Assembly: GCA_016290135.1 (NCBI GenBank)
Contig: JAEESW010000001.1
Location: forward strand, 1-55,564
Direction: 5' to 3'
DNA: 55,564 bases
DNA from: a bacterium
Lineage (GTDB): Bacteria > UBP6 > UBA1177
In this document: one piece after another, positions 16,784 through 25,440 of the stretch
How positions within the stretch are numbered: position 1 is the first letter of the stretch
How the letters are laid out: each line of letters begins with the position of its first letter
Made by a program: the position numbers and the translations under genes
Notes under the pieces: generated by a model
Database searches by the model: none
What the model saw: only the letters and a program-made list of their open reading frames with translations
What the model was told of the DNA's origin: nothing

Positions 16784-17869
16784 ATGTCGCAAACTATTAA
16801 GATCCTTAAGATTTTGTATTCAGCTTTCGGTTTCCGCATAAAATATATCGGAATACTGATATTCAGGACTTTCATCGGTGCGCTGATGACTGTAACTCTG
16901 TTTCTTGATAAAATTTTCTTTCCCGGCGCGGCAAAGCAGAAAATCGAAAAGCCTGTTTTTCTCATCGGGCACTTGCGCAGCGGAACGACTTTTCTGCACC
17001 GTTTTCTGACTGAAAACTGCGGCGAACTGCGCGGTTTCGCGATGTGGGAGATGGTTTTTCCGGCACTTTCGATGAGAAAGATCATCAGACCGTTCCTTCC
17101 GCTCGTGAAGAATCTCTCTTTTGACGGAGTCTGGGATCCGAAGATCCACAAGACCGACCTTTTTTCGATGGAAACGGACGACATCGCCCTTTCAATGCGC
17201 TATTTCGACGGTCTTCTTTCGTGGATATACTTCTACTGCTGGCAGGATTTCGACGAAAGCGATACTTTTGAAAAAGAACTTGTCGAAGTCGCCGGACAGG
17301 AAAAATTTGCCGAATATTTGCAGGATATCCACCGCAAAAACATCTGGAAAACGGACAGAAGAATGTTCTCGAAGTCGTTCGCACAGCTCTTTGCGGTCGA
17401 TAAGATCGAGGAGATCTACGAAGATCCGCGCATCATGCTGATAATCAGAAATCCGCTCGAGGCCGTTCCTTCGATGATGTCGCTTGAAAAACGTGTTCAG
17501 GAATCGCTCAACAACTACAGTTCGCAGCCCGTCGAGCTTCAGCAGCTTTTTCTCAAAAACATGTACCGCACGTCGCTTTTCTACTATAAAATGTTCGACG
17601 AGATCGCGGAAAAAAAGAAAAATTCTCCGAATTTCCTGCTTCTCACCCACAAACAGCTGATGACCGATTTCGACAACACTTTTGAGCGGATCATCTCTTT
17701 CTGCGACCTCAAAAAAGATGAAAAATTTGTCAGCGCGCTCAAAACGCAGTCCGAAAAGCAGAAAACTTTCAAGACAGAGCATGTCTATTCGCTTGAGCAG
17801 TTCGGGCTTACCGAAGAGCAGGTGAGACGCGATTTCGCATTCGTTTTTGAAAAATACGATCTCGAGTGA
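16784..17869 (+). CDS. Sulfotransferase-family protein
   Basis: A 361-residue protein of the PAPS-dependent sulfotransferase superfamily. The 5'-phosphosulfate loop is PVFLIGHLRSGTTFLHRFL (about residues 58-76) and the 3'-phosphate motif is IMLIIRNPLEAVPSMM (about 214-229). The N-terminal 40 residues are hydrophobic and may tether it to the inner membrane. Acceptors in this family include lipids and glycans; this one is unknown. It converges with the UbiA-type gene, whose stop codon begins at the next base. Ribosome-binding site AAAGGTG. High confidence for the fold, low for the substrate. Confidence 0.85.
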   Translation: MSQTIKILKILYSAFGFRIKYIGILIFRTFIGALMTVTLFLDKIFFPGAAKQKIEKPVFLIGHLRSGTTFLHRFLTENCGELRGFAMWEMVFPALSMRKIIRPFLPLVKNLSFDGVWDPKIHKTDLFSMETDDIALSMRYFDGLLSWIYFYCWQDFDESDTFEKELVEVAGQEKFAEYLQDIHRKNIWKTDRRMFSKSFAQLFAVDKIEEIYEDPRIMLIIRNPLEAVPSMMSLEKRVQESLNNYSSQPVELQQLFLKNMYRTSLFYYKMFDEIAEKKKNSPNFLLLTHKQLMTDFDNTFERIISFCDLKKDEKFVSALKTQSEKQKTFKTEHVYSLEQFGLTEEQVRRDFAFVFEKYDLE

Positions 17870-18673
17870 TCACGGCCGGTATTTCAGGGCTGCTATCGCT
17901 AAAACAGCCGTTATTCCTGTCACAAAGATGATCCTTCTGTAGATATTCTGCCTGAACTTTTTCCCGAAAAAGAAGCCGGTGCTTAGAACAATCAGCGATG
18001 AAAGAGGGAGGATGACTGCGATCTTCTGAGGACTTAGCAGGAATCCTGCAGCAGAAAGGATCATGAAAAATGCCGACAGCGCACATGTCTTTCCAAGTCC
18101 CTGAGCGTTTTTTCTCCCCGCGAGGATGTCCCCTTCAGTGTCTGAGAGATCTTTCAGAGCCGTGACTCCCAGAACATGGAGCAGAAGGCTCGCCGAACAC
18201 GGCAGAAAACTCTTTCCTCCTGCAACGATCATGGGGTAGGCGATCCCCGAACCTGTGACGAAACACGCAAGGAGCCCTCTTTTTTTAAGGACGAAAGGAG
18301 GCAGAGAATAGAAGACGCCGAAGACAAGAATTAAAAAAACGAAGATCTTTTCCGGACCTTCAAAAAGGACTACCGTGCCGAAAAGTGAGCCGAAAGTCAG
18401 AAACAGCAGCCACAAGACGGCGTCCCGCCTTGAGATCACGCCGCTCGGAAGAGGCCGCCACGGCTTGTTTGCCGAATCTTCGACGACATCGGTTATCGAG
18501 TTCAGCGTGTAGACGAAATTGTAGGGAAAAAGCGAGACAAAAAGCGACTGGACCAGAAAAAGCAGTGAGAAATCATCTTTTCCGAGGAATCTCCCCGCAA
18601 AAAAGGCAAGGAATGAGAGCAGAAGGACATCTGCCCGGTAAAGCCTGAAAAGTGCGGGAAGTTTGTGAAACAT
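17870..18673 (-). CDS. UbiA-family prenyltransferase
   Basis: A 267-residue polytopic membrane protein with about eight hydrophobic segments and both UbiA Asp-rich motifs: NSITDVVEDSANKPWRPLPSG (D62, D66) and DLSDTEGD near residue 175. Such enzymes join an isoprenyl chain to an aromatic ring, as in quinone, heme or glycolipid synthesis. The substrate is not predictable here; 4-hydroxybenzoate-type and decaprenyl-phosphoribose-type relatives are both possible. It starts three bases after the subtilase stop and has no clear ribosome-binding site, so coupling with that gene is likely. Confidence 0.88.
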   Translation of the reverse strand: MFHKLPALFRLYRADVLLLSFLAFFAGRFLGKDDFSLLFLVQSLFVSLFPYNFVYTLNSITDVVEDSANKPWRPLPSGVISRRDAVLWLLFLTFGSLFGTVVLFEGPEKIFVFLILVFGVFYSLPPFVLKKRGLLACFVTGSGIAYPMIVAGGKSFLPCSASLLLHVLGVTALKDLSDTEGDILAGRKNAQGLGKTCALSAFFMILSAAGFLLSPQKIAVILPLSSLIVLSTGFFFGKKFRQNIYRRIIFVTGITAVLAIAALKYRP

Positions 18674-18676
18674 GGA

Positions 18677-20626
18677 TTAAATCATGGTAAGAGCACAGCC
18701 GGAATCTTTGCGCGGTTTCGGAGAATGGCCGCTCTGTCCGTCGGAATCGTCTGTCTGAGCTTCCTCTTCGCCGTCGTGACAGCCGGATTTGTCCCAGCCC
18801 ATGCAGTCGGCAGCGCATGTCGCAGTCCCGTTTTGAGGAGCGCCCGCGATCTGATTGCAAGGCATGGTGTCTCCGTCACAGATCTCGTTTGCATCGACAG
18901 TTCCGTTTCCGCAGAGAGGAGAACCCGGAGTGCCTGTCGGATCGCTTGTCGGGTCGGTGCCGGGATCCGGATTTATCGGATCTGACTGGTTGATGTCGCC
19001 GCCGCATTCGATGCCGGAAACATCCGTTCCTGCCAGTTCGAAAGCTCTTTTGAGGGCTTTGCACGCATTGATCCTGCCGTAGCCGTAATTCTGGTTGAAG
19101 CCGTTCCCGTCGTATGAGTCGAATCCGATCTTGTCGGAAGTCTCTTTGTAAAGTTCGTAGATCTGATCTTTCGTGAGTGCCGGATTGGCCGTGAGGACAA
19201 GTCCCGTGATGCCGGCTGCAAGCGGACATGCCGAGGAAGTTCCGCCGAAATCGCTCGAGTAGTTGCCTGCGAGATCTCCGGCGCTTTCATTACCGCCTGC
19301 ATTGTAGCCTGCCTGGCCCATGTTGTCGGTCGTCCAGATCCCGTCGATGGTCGAGCCGCCGGCCCAGCCGTCTCCGCCCGAAGAATCCATGTCGCAGCTT
19401 GAAGCCATGAAGTCGAGCGAGTTTCCGAAATCGGAGTAGGAGGCCCTGTTGCCTGCCGCGTTGCTTGCGCCTATCGCGAAAACGTTCGGGTTGCTTGCGT
19501 AGCCGTCAGTCTCGATGCTCTCGCCTCCGTTGCCTGCTGCGAAGAAGATAAGTGTCCCGAGCCCGTTCCTGCCGGTCGTGGCGATGTTTGCCACAAGATC
19601 CTTCAAAGTCTGGTTCATGTCTACGAACTGGCCTGTGCCGTCGGCAGGGCCCCAGCTGTTCGAAATTATGTCTGCTTCAGCGTTTGCCGCCCATTCAAAA
19701 GCCTCGATAGCCGAAGCGTCGAGCGAAGTTATCCCGCTCATTCTCATTCTTATCGGGATGATCTGGCAGTTCGGGCATGCACCTGCGATGCCGATCCCGT
19801 TGTCGGTCGAACCGCCTGCTACTCCTACGACGCAGGTCCCGTGCATATCCTGCCTTCCCGGATCAGGCGCGTCGTCACCGTCAGCGAAATCGTGTCCGGG
19901 GAGGAAACGGTTCTGCAGATCTTCGTGGAAAGTGTCGAAACCGTCGTCGATGATGGCGAGTCTGACTGTCGAGCCGCCGAGTTCGCCTTTAAGTTTGCGC
20001 ATGACATCCCACGCTTCTGCGACGTGAGTGCTGTCGGAGCCGGTGACATTCGGGTTCGTCCCGTCGTTGTAAAGATGCCACTGATTTGAGAAGAGCGGAT
20101 CGTTCGGGAGGTATGTCCTCTTTTCGAAATTCATGAAAAAGCTCGGTTCTGCCTGAAGAGCGGTCTTCTGTTCGACAAGTTCGACCGATTTTTTGACCGG
20201 ATCGCCGTCTGTTTCGGCAAGATACCAGTCGGGAGCGTACTGAAACTTCTTCACAAGGCGCATTCCGTTCGATCTGAACCATTTTTCGATGTCACTGACA
20301 CCGCTGATCTTTACGAAGACCATGCCGCTCGCGAAAACTTTTTCGCTGTCGTTTCTCTTGTATGCGGGAAGCAGAGTTCCTTTTTTCGAGAGTTCTCTGA
20401 TGTTTTCAGGGCTGAGTTTGTTGAAAAGATAGATGTTTTCGTGTCTCAGCGTGAATTTGAGGTCTTTCGGCAGGGCGTTGACATTCCTTGCTGCCGAGCT
20501 GTCTATGAAAGTGTAGCCCGAAGTTTCGGACAGAGTGATCTTCCTGCCGTTTGAATAGTAATAAAGGCCTTCGGCAAACATGAAGACCGGAAGCAGAACG
20601 ATCAGAAGCAGCGTGATTTTTTTCAT
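18677..20626 (-). CDS. Secreted subtilisin-like serine peptidase with C-terminal SGCALTMI tail
   Basis: A 649-residue S8 peptidase. It has a signal peptide (cut after about FMFAEG) with no lipobox, then a probable propeptide to about 170. The catalytic triad is D227 (AIIDDGFD), H262 (DMHGTCVVG) and S464 (GGTSSACPLAAG), with oxyanion N356 (FAAGNGG). A Pro/Thr/Asp linker (about 550-575) leads to a cysteine-rich CGNGTVDANEICDG module of a kind common in Myxococcota-like exoproteins. A polar, acid-rich stretch and the final residues DSGCALTMI follow. The almost identical end on the upstream gene suggests a shared C-terminal anchor. It is the second gene of a three-gene reverse operon. Confidence 0.95.
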   Translation of the reverse strand: MKKITLLLIVLLPVFMFAEGLYYYSNGRKITLSETSGYTFIDSSAARNVNALPKDLKFTLRHENIYLFNKLSPENIRELSKKGTLLPAYKRNDSEKVFASGMVFVKISGVSDIEKWFRSNGMRLVKKFQYAPDWYLAETDGDPVKKSVELVEQKTALQAEPSFFMNFEKRTYLPNDPLFSNQWHLYNDGTNPNVTGSDSTHVAEAWDVMRKLKGELGGSTVRLAIIDDGFDTFHEDLQNRFLPGHDFADGDDAPDPGRQDMHGTCVVGVAGGSTDNGIGIAGACPNCQIIPIRMRMSGITSLDASAIEAFEWAANAEADIISNSWGPADGTGQFVDMNQTLKDLVANIATTGRNGLGTLIFFAAGNGGESIETDGYASNPNVFAIGASNAAGNRASYSDFGNSLDFMASSCDMDSSGGDGWAGGSTIDGIWTTDNMGQAGYNAGGNESAGDLAGNYSSDFGGTSSACPLAAGITGLVLTANPALTKDQIYELYKETSDKIGFDSYDGNGFNQNYGYGRINACKALKRAFELAGTDVSGIECGGDINQSDPINPDPGTDPTSDPTGTPGSPLCGNGTVDANEICDGDTMPCNQIAGAPQNGTATCAADCMGWDKSGCHDGEEEAQTDDSDGQSGHSPKPRKDSGCALTMI

Positions 20627-20653
20627 TTATAGTCTCCTTTTAAGGTTTGTAAG

Positions 20654-22483
20654 TTAAATAATCGTCAGAGCACAGCCGGAATCGTCATCGTCCTCTTCCT
20701 CATTTTCGCTGTGTTCATCTGTTTTTTCAGCGTCATCGTCTGAAGTGTCCGCGCTGTCGGAAGGCTCTTCAGTATCGGTCTTGTCATCCTCTGACGGTGC
20801 CGGATCATCGGGAACTTCCTTGCTGCCGTCGCAGGTCATGCTCTCTTTCGTGTAGAACTGAGCCTTTACCGCGGCATCGTCAAGAGCCTCGCACGTAGCG
20901 GCAAAAGTCGCTCTGACGGGAAGCCCCTGATTTGTTTTGTAAGCAGATTCCTCGCCGGTTTTTGAATCCCAGATGAGAGCCGTGTTTGAGAACGAAGCGT
21001 TTTTCGGCGAATCTTCGGGCATTTTAACGAGAAAACGCATGAGGATCCTGTCGCAGTTCGATTCGCTCTGGCAGATCTCCATTTTGTCTGCGACCATTAT
21101 GCCGGAACTGAGCGGGAAACCGCCGTTGTCAGGATAGTCTTCAAAGCATTTCCCGGTGCCTGAATAGTCGATCTGGAAAGTGCCCGGAATGTAGTTCAGG
21201 CGGTCTTTAAGAGTGTCGCTGACCATGACGAACTCAGCCGGTTCCTGACCGTGGTTCTCAACTACGATCTGGTACCCGAAAGCGGTGTTCTGGCACACTT
21301 TGTTGTCCTGACCGGTCGTCGTGAGAAGGAATTTTTCGTTCTTCTCAGGAATATCGAACGCAGGAAGACGCGTGTCGACCGAAAGGATGACATAGTTCGT
21401 AAGGACGATATCGGCGCCTGTTTTTATGTAGAAGTTCATGGAATTCGTTCCGTACTGGACATGCGGATTTATTATGCTGTCTGCCATATTTTCATCGTAT
21501 TGCAGGAAGAATGTGTCGACATCGAACGAAAGCTCTTCGCGGCAGTCTGAAACCTCTCCCTTGTGATTTACAGTCCTGAACTTGCTGTTGAACGGCTGGT
21601 TGAGCGGATTGCACGATCCGTCGGCATCACCGAGAACAAGTGCCTGCGGAGCAAGCCCGCCCTGGACTTCCAGAGACTCAGGCGCAGATTTGACATCATC
21701 ACCGTCAGCCGTAACGAAGGAGACCTTGACGGCCGCCTTTTCGGGAAGCTCAAAGTTGGCGATATTTATGGTGGTCGGCTTTAAATTGGTGTTCGAGCTC
21801 CACGTCAGGCCGTTGTAAAGATAGAGTCTTTTGCGGGCGATCTGCGAAGAACCGTAGATAAGAATGAGCTGCCAGCCGCCTATCATGCTTGCCATCTGGC
21901 AGTAGTTGTGATTTGTGCCGCTCTGTGCGCAGTCGTAGATGTCGTCAACGCCGCTCACTTTGTATTCTCCGGCCAGCGATTTTACCTCGCCGTTGTCGCG
22001 GTCGTACTGGAAATCGGCGATGATGTCGGTGACATCGACCCTGTAAACATAATAGTAGTAGCCTTTCGAGTAGTAGGATTCAAACTCAAAACCCTGAGGA
22101 GAAGCCGAATTCCCCTGGAGCGAAGCTGTGACGACATGGTCTTCGCCGTCAGGAGTCATAAGGGTGACCTGGTTGTCCGTGAACGTCATCGAATCGGCAT
22201 CGTTCACCGAAGCGAACCAGACAAGAAACGCCTGTTCAATGGCGGCGTCTTTCGGGATATCGGTCTCGAGAAGGAAATCGCTTGCACCCTGAACGCCTAT
22301 CGAAGTGTCTCCCTGCGGCTCGTAGGAGGAATAGGATCCTGTGTTCGCAAGGAGCGATTTGGAAAGAATAAAGTAGTCGTAAGCGCCTTCATACTCGAAA
22401 GTCGGGATATTGCTTATGGGAATCGCACCTAGCGAAAATACGCACAACATACTGAAAACAAGAGTCAAAAAATAGCGTTTCAT
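20654..22483 (-). CDS. Secreted protein with DUF11-like domain and C-terminal SGCALTII tail
   Basis: A 609-residue exported protein. The signal peptide is MKRYFLTLVFSMLCVFSLGA, with no lipobox. Residues 25-390 are a beta-rich region with tyrosine-rich segments (YYSKGYYYYVYRVDVTDI). About 395-540 resembles a DUF11/conserved-repeat domain (GYQIVVENHGQEPAEFVMVSD, then LNYIPGTF). A strongly acidic linker (about 560-600) precedes the last residues DDDSGCALTII. It is first in the operon with the subtilase, which ends in nearly the same motif, so it may be a surface partner or a substrate of the peptidase. GGGAGG lies eight bases before the start. Confidence 0.88.
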   Translation of the reverse strand: MKRYFLTLVFSMLCVFSLGAIPISNIPTFEYEGAYDYFILSKSLLANTGSYSSYEPQGDTSIGVQGASDFLLETDIPKDAAIEQAFLVWFASVNDADSMTFTDNQVTLMTPDGEDHVVTASLQGNSASPQGFEFESYYSKGYYYYVYRVDVTDIIADFQYDRDNGEVKSLAGEYKVSGVDDIYDCAQSGTNHNYCQMASMIGGWQLILIYGSSQIARKRLYLYNGLTWSSNTNLKPTTINIANFELPEKAAVKVSFVTADGDDVKSAPESLEVQGGLAPQALVLGDADGSCNPLNQPFNSKFRTVNHKGEVSDCREELSFDVDTFFLQYDENMADSIINPHVQYGTNSMNFYIKTGADIVLTNYVILSVDTRLPAFDIPEKNEKFLLTTTGQDNKVCQNTAFGYQIVVENHGQEPAEFVMVSDTLKDRLNYIPGTFQIDYSGTGKCFEDYPDNGGFPLSSGIMVADKMEICQSESNCDRILMRFLVKMPEDSPKNASFSNTALIWDSKTGEESAYKTNQGLPVRATFAATCEALDDAAVKAQFYTKESMTCDGSKEVPDDPAPSEDDKTDTEEPSDSADTSDDDAEKTDEHSENEEEDDDDSGCALTII

Positions 22484-22616
22484 ACGAACCTCCCGTATCG
22501 GAATTTATAAACCAACAAGTCAAAATCGTGTTATTATACTTAATTTTTAGGAAAAATCCACGGGTTTTTTACGATCGTCAGGTGAGTGCCCGAGTCGTTT
22601 TCTTTCCGTGACTATT

Positions 22617-22645
22617 TTGACATAACGGAAATATCGTGCTAAAAA
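22617..22645 (+). promoter_or_regulatory. Predicted promoter of the phosphodiesterase gene
   Basis: TTGACA (22617-22622), 17 bases, TAAAAA (22640-22645) preceded by TGC (extended -10). Similar TGCTA boxes precede hisS (26899) and thiL (44121), suggesting a local promoter style. Confidence 0.55.
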
Positions 22646-22668
22646 GAACGGTTTTTGGGGTGATCGTT

Positions 22669-23214
22669 ATGAAAATACTTGTCATTTCCGATACTCACGG
22701 TGAAATGCCGCTCGATATTAGAAATACAGGGCACGACGCTGTGATGCATGCCGGAGACATAGGCGACGCCGCTTTTTTCGGTTCTCTCAAGGCGGCCGCG
22801 GGAGAAAGGGATTTTTATGCTGTTTACGGCAACACCGATTTTGTCCTTTCGGGCTGGCTCCCGGAAAGCGTTTCCGCGGAGATAGGCGGGATGAAGTTTT
22901 TCCTCGTCCACAATCTGACGGCTCCGCACAGGATCCTGCCTGAGAATCAAAGCGCGATCGCTGCCGCAAAGGCCGAGATAGTTGTCTCCGGGCACACCCA
23001 CACGCCTCTTGCCGAGGAGCGTGACGGGAGGATCTTTATAAATCCCGGTTCTTTGGGCAAAGCGGGACTTACAGGACGCAGGTCTTTTGCCGAAGCCGAT
23101 ATCGAAGGAGCGGGAGAAGTTGAGGTGAAAATTTTCGATATTGATTCAAAAGAGATTTTTGTTTCAAAAAGATTTAATAAAATCAATGGTTTATTTAGGG
23201 AGATCCAAAAATGA
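22669..23214 (+). CDS. YfcE/MJ0936-type metallophosphoesterase
   Basis: A 181-residue cytoplasmic calcineurin-like phosphoesterase. All metal-binding blocks are present: DTHGE at the N-terminus, HAGDIGD, YGNTD, VSGHTHTP and NPGSLG. Family members hydrolyse phosphodiesters in vitro; the physiological substrate is usually unknown. An upstream in-frame TTG exists, but the ATG at 22669 gives the standard start and has GGGGTGA upstream. Its stop overlaps the next lipoprotein start by four bases (ATGA), so the pair is translationally coupled. Confidence 0.93.
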   Translation: MKILVISDTHGEMPLDIRNTGHDAVMHAGDIGDAAFFGSLKAAAGERDFYAVYGNTDFVLSGWLPESVSAEIGGMKFFLVHNLTAPHRILPENQSAIAAAKAEIVVSGHTHTPLAEERDGRIFINPGSLGKAGLTGRRSFAEADIEGAGEVEVKIFDIDSKEIFVSKRFNKINGLFREIQK

Positions 23215-24893
23215 AAAACCGTTCGTGGTTGATTTTCGTACTTGTTTCACTTTTTTTCCTTGTTTCGTGCGGCGGTGACGAAAACGGTTCCGCGCAGGAA
23301 GATTCCGGAGATGCAGACGGCGAAAACGCCTCTGTTTCAATAAGAGCCGTAAAAGACGCGGGCTGCACCGGCATGCAGATCGACTGCCTCAGCCAGCAGC
23401 TTGCCGCCATTTCCTTTCAGATCAGAAACGGGCAGGGTGAGACTATTTTCCAGAAATCTGTCGAAAGAAAGGATCTCGGCAGCAAACATCTGGAGTTCAA
23501 GGGGATAAAAAATGCCGAAAACGCGACTCTTGTAGTGGCTGCTTTCGGAGTCGGAAACGACGGATTGCCTGATCTCAACACGCCGAAGTGGGAGGGAAGA
23601 GCCTCCGGACTGAGATTCGAGAAAGGCAAGAAGACTTCAGTTATAATCCTTCTCTATCCGAGAGATGCTCAGGCGAAAGAGATCTCGATGCCTGAAGAGC
23701 TGATCACGGCGAGATTCGGCCACACTTCGACAGTCCTTGCTGACGGAAGAGTGCTTGTTGCCGGAGGATTCACGATCTGTTCTTCTCTCGGCAAATGCCC
23801 TGCTTCGAAAAAAGTAGAGGTCATCGACCTTGAATCAGGCCGTATCGAGGAACTCACCGACATGGCGGAAGAGAGAGCGATGCATACTGCGATAGCTCTG
23901 AACGACGGAAGCGTCCTTTTTATCGGCGGAGTCCACACTCTTGACACCAACTGGCAGGAAACGGCTTTCGGGAGTTTCCCGCTTATGCGCTATGTCTTCT
24001 CGACACCGTCCGTGAAGATCGAAAAATATATGCCGAGTTATCCGAAATACAACATGAAGGCGAACGGTTTCGGTTCTCCGGTATCGAATATTTCAGAACC
24101 TCTTTCGACGGCGGATATTCCGTTTTCGGCTTTCCAGAGCGTTCTTGCGGAAAGGATCTCCGATACCAGCATCGATGTGTTCTTAGTCGGAGGACTGGAT
24201 GAAAACGGCGAACCTTCGAAGAGATCCTACAAATTCACGGTCACCGAAACTGAAGAAGGGACGGTCTCTGTCGGCGAAGTCGAAGAACTGGCCGAAAGTT
24301 CCGAGCCGATGCTCCTTCCGGCACTTGCATACGCAGGCGGCTCTCTTATAGCTGCCGGCGGCAGACCTGCGGCTTCCGAACATGCCGCGTCGGTCATCTC
24401 TGAAAGCGGGAGCGAAGATATCGGTTCCGCTTCCGACAACATCTTTTTTGCAAAAGGTCTCTCTGCAAACGGGAGCTTCTATACTTTCGGCGGTTACGGT
24501 CTTGATGCCGGTGCTCTGGCAGAATCGAATGTCAACAAAATGAGAAAGTGGAATATCCAGGGAAGATCGGTCGAGAGCTCGAACGACCTGCTTCTTACGC
24601 GCGGCAACAATATCGTTTTCCCCGAAACTGCATACGACAGCAAGAACGGAAGACTTTTTGTGATCGGCGGAACGAATGCGGCTGACCTTTTCCAGGTCAT
24701 AAACGAAGGAAGTTTCGAGCTTTACAGCAAAGCTCCGACTCACACCATGACAGACAAGAGGATAATGTCTTCTGCGGCGGTGGTCCCGGCAGGCGTTATC
24801 GGAGACAATCCGCTCATCATCATTTCAGGCGGTATCACTTCGCTTGACAGTGCAGGCTCGACTGTAAAGAGCATCAAGATCAACAATCTCTGA
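23211..24893 (+). CDS. Lipoprotein with Kelch-like beta-propeller repeats
   Basis: A 560-residue lipoprotein with lipobox FFLVSC at residue 20 and an acidic linker (GDENGSAQEDSGDADGE). Residues 45-150 form a beta-domain. From about 165 on, Kelch-type repeats are seen (RFGHTSTVLADGRVLVAGGF, MHTAIALNDGSVLFIGG, LFVIGG), consistent with a six- or seven-bladed propeller. Propellers of this kind bind proteins or glycans; no catalytic residue is seen. It is coupled to the phosphoesterase gene by a 4-base overlap, though the functional link is unclear. Confidence 0.88.
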   Translation: MKNRSWLIFVLVSLFFLVSCGGDENGSAQEDSGDADGENASVSIRAVKDAGCTGMQIDCLSQQLAAISFQIRNGQGETIFQKSVERKDLGSKHLEFKGIKNAENATLVVAAFGVGNDGLPDLNTPKWEGRASGLRFEKGKKTSVIILLYPRDAQAKEISMPEELITARFGHTSTVLADGRVLVAGGFTICSSLGKCPASKKVEVIDLESGRIEELTDMAEERAMHTAIALNDGSVLFIGGVHTLDTNWQETAFGSFPLMRYVFSTPSVKIEKYMPSYPKYNMKANGFGSPVSNISEPLSTADIPFSAFQSVLAERISDTSIDVFLVGGLDENGEPSKRSYKFTVTETEEGTVSVGEVEELAESSEPMLLPALAYAGGSLIAAGGRPAASEHAASVISESGSEDIGSASDNIFFAKGLSANGSFYTFGGYGLDAGALAESNVNKMRKWNIQGRSVESSNDLLLTRGNNIVFPETAYDSKNGRLFVIGGTNAADLFQVINEGSFELYSKAPTHTMTDKRIMSSAAVVPAGVIGDNPLIIISGGITSLDSAGSTVKSIKINNL

Positions 24894-24957
24894 CAAGATC
24901 GGCTCTGTTCCGGAAATTCATCGCCGGCAGGCGGTGCCGGCATAAGGAGGATGCGTG

Positions 24958-25242
24958 TTATTCCGCGCTCTCTTCAGTTTTTTTGGCCTCTGCTTCCTTC
25001 TCGCGGCGTTCTTTCATTTTTTTTGCCCCTTCCATGAGTTTTTTCCGGTCTATCGTATGGATCTTCGGCATTTTGATCTTCTGGGGAGCCGTCAGTTTTT
25101 TTAGATCCTGAGTTTCTGCCTTGGATCCGTCTGCCGGTATTGCTGCTTCACCTGATCTGAAAATGCCTGTCTGAACGGCAGCGACTGCGAGAAGTGCTGC
25201 TATTGCAGCGATAATTATTGAAATAACAACGGTTTTTTTCAT
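24958..25242 (-). CDS. Small exported or membrane-anchored basic protein
   Basis: A 94-residue protein with one N-terminal hydrophobic segment (VVISIIIAAIAALLAVAAV) that could be an uncleaved anchor or a signal peptide, and a charged Lys/Glu-rich C-terminal half (KKMKERREKEAEAKK) likely to be helical. The start at 25242 has GGAGG eight bases upstream and is preferred over a frame extending to 25260. It is transcribed alone and converges with the Kelch lipoprotein gene. No family recognised. Confidence 0.65.
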   Translation of the reverse strand: MKKTVVISIIIAAIAALLAVAAVQTGIFRSGEAAIPADGSKAETQDLKKLTAPQKIKMPKIHTIDRKKLMEGAKKMKERREKEAEAKKTEESAE

Positions 25243-25372
25243 TTTTTCCTCCAAAAACAAAAAAACAAAAACGTATGACTATACAAGATAGAAAAAAATG
25301 GGAAAATTTTTCTTTCATAAAAGATCCTGAACGGCAAAGTTTTTATACACGGAACACGTGAAAAACTCGATC

Positions 25373-25420
25373 GGCGGAGATTTACATATCCCCGTTTTCG
25401 GGTATTATCCGCCGTTTTTG
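25373..25420 (+). promoter_or_regulatory. Structured leader upstream of a nucleotidase gene
   Basis: CGGCGGA (25373-25379) pairs with TCCGCCG (25409-25415) and encloses a smaller CCCG-TTTT-CGGG hairpin (25392-25403). Five T residues follow. The element ends 20 bases before the start of the 5'-nucleotidase-type lipoprotein, in the position of an attenuator or of the terminator of an unseen short transcript. It does not match a riboswitch I know. Confidence 0.45.
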
Positions 25421-25440
25421 GTTTTCATCAGGAGTTTTCG

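Noticed and set aside
17870-18673. UbiA as a confirmed member of quinone synthesis
   Set aside because: No other quinone genes are nearby and both Asp motifs are shared by many UbiA branches.
24924-24942. Terminator GCCGGC...GCCGGC after the Kelch lipoprotein gene
   Set aside because: The arms are short self-complementary hexamers and no T run follows; kept out of the feature list.
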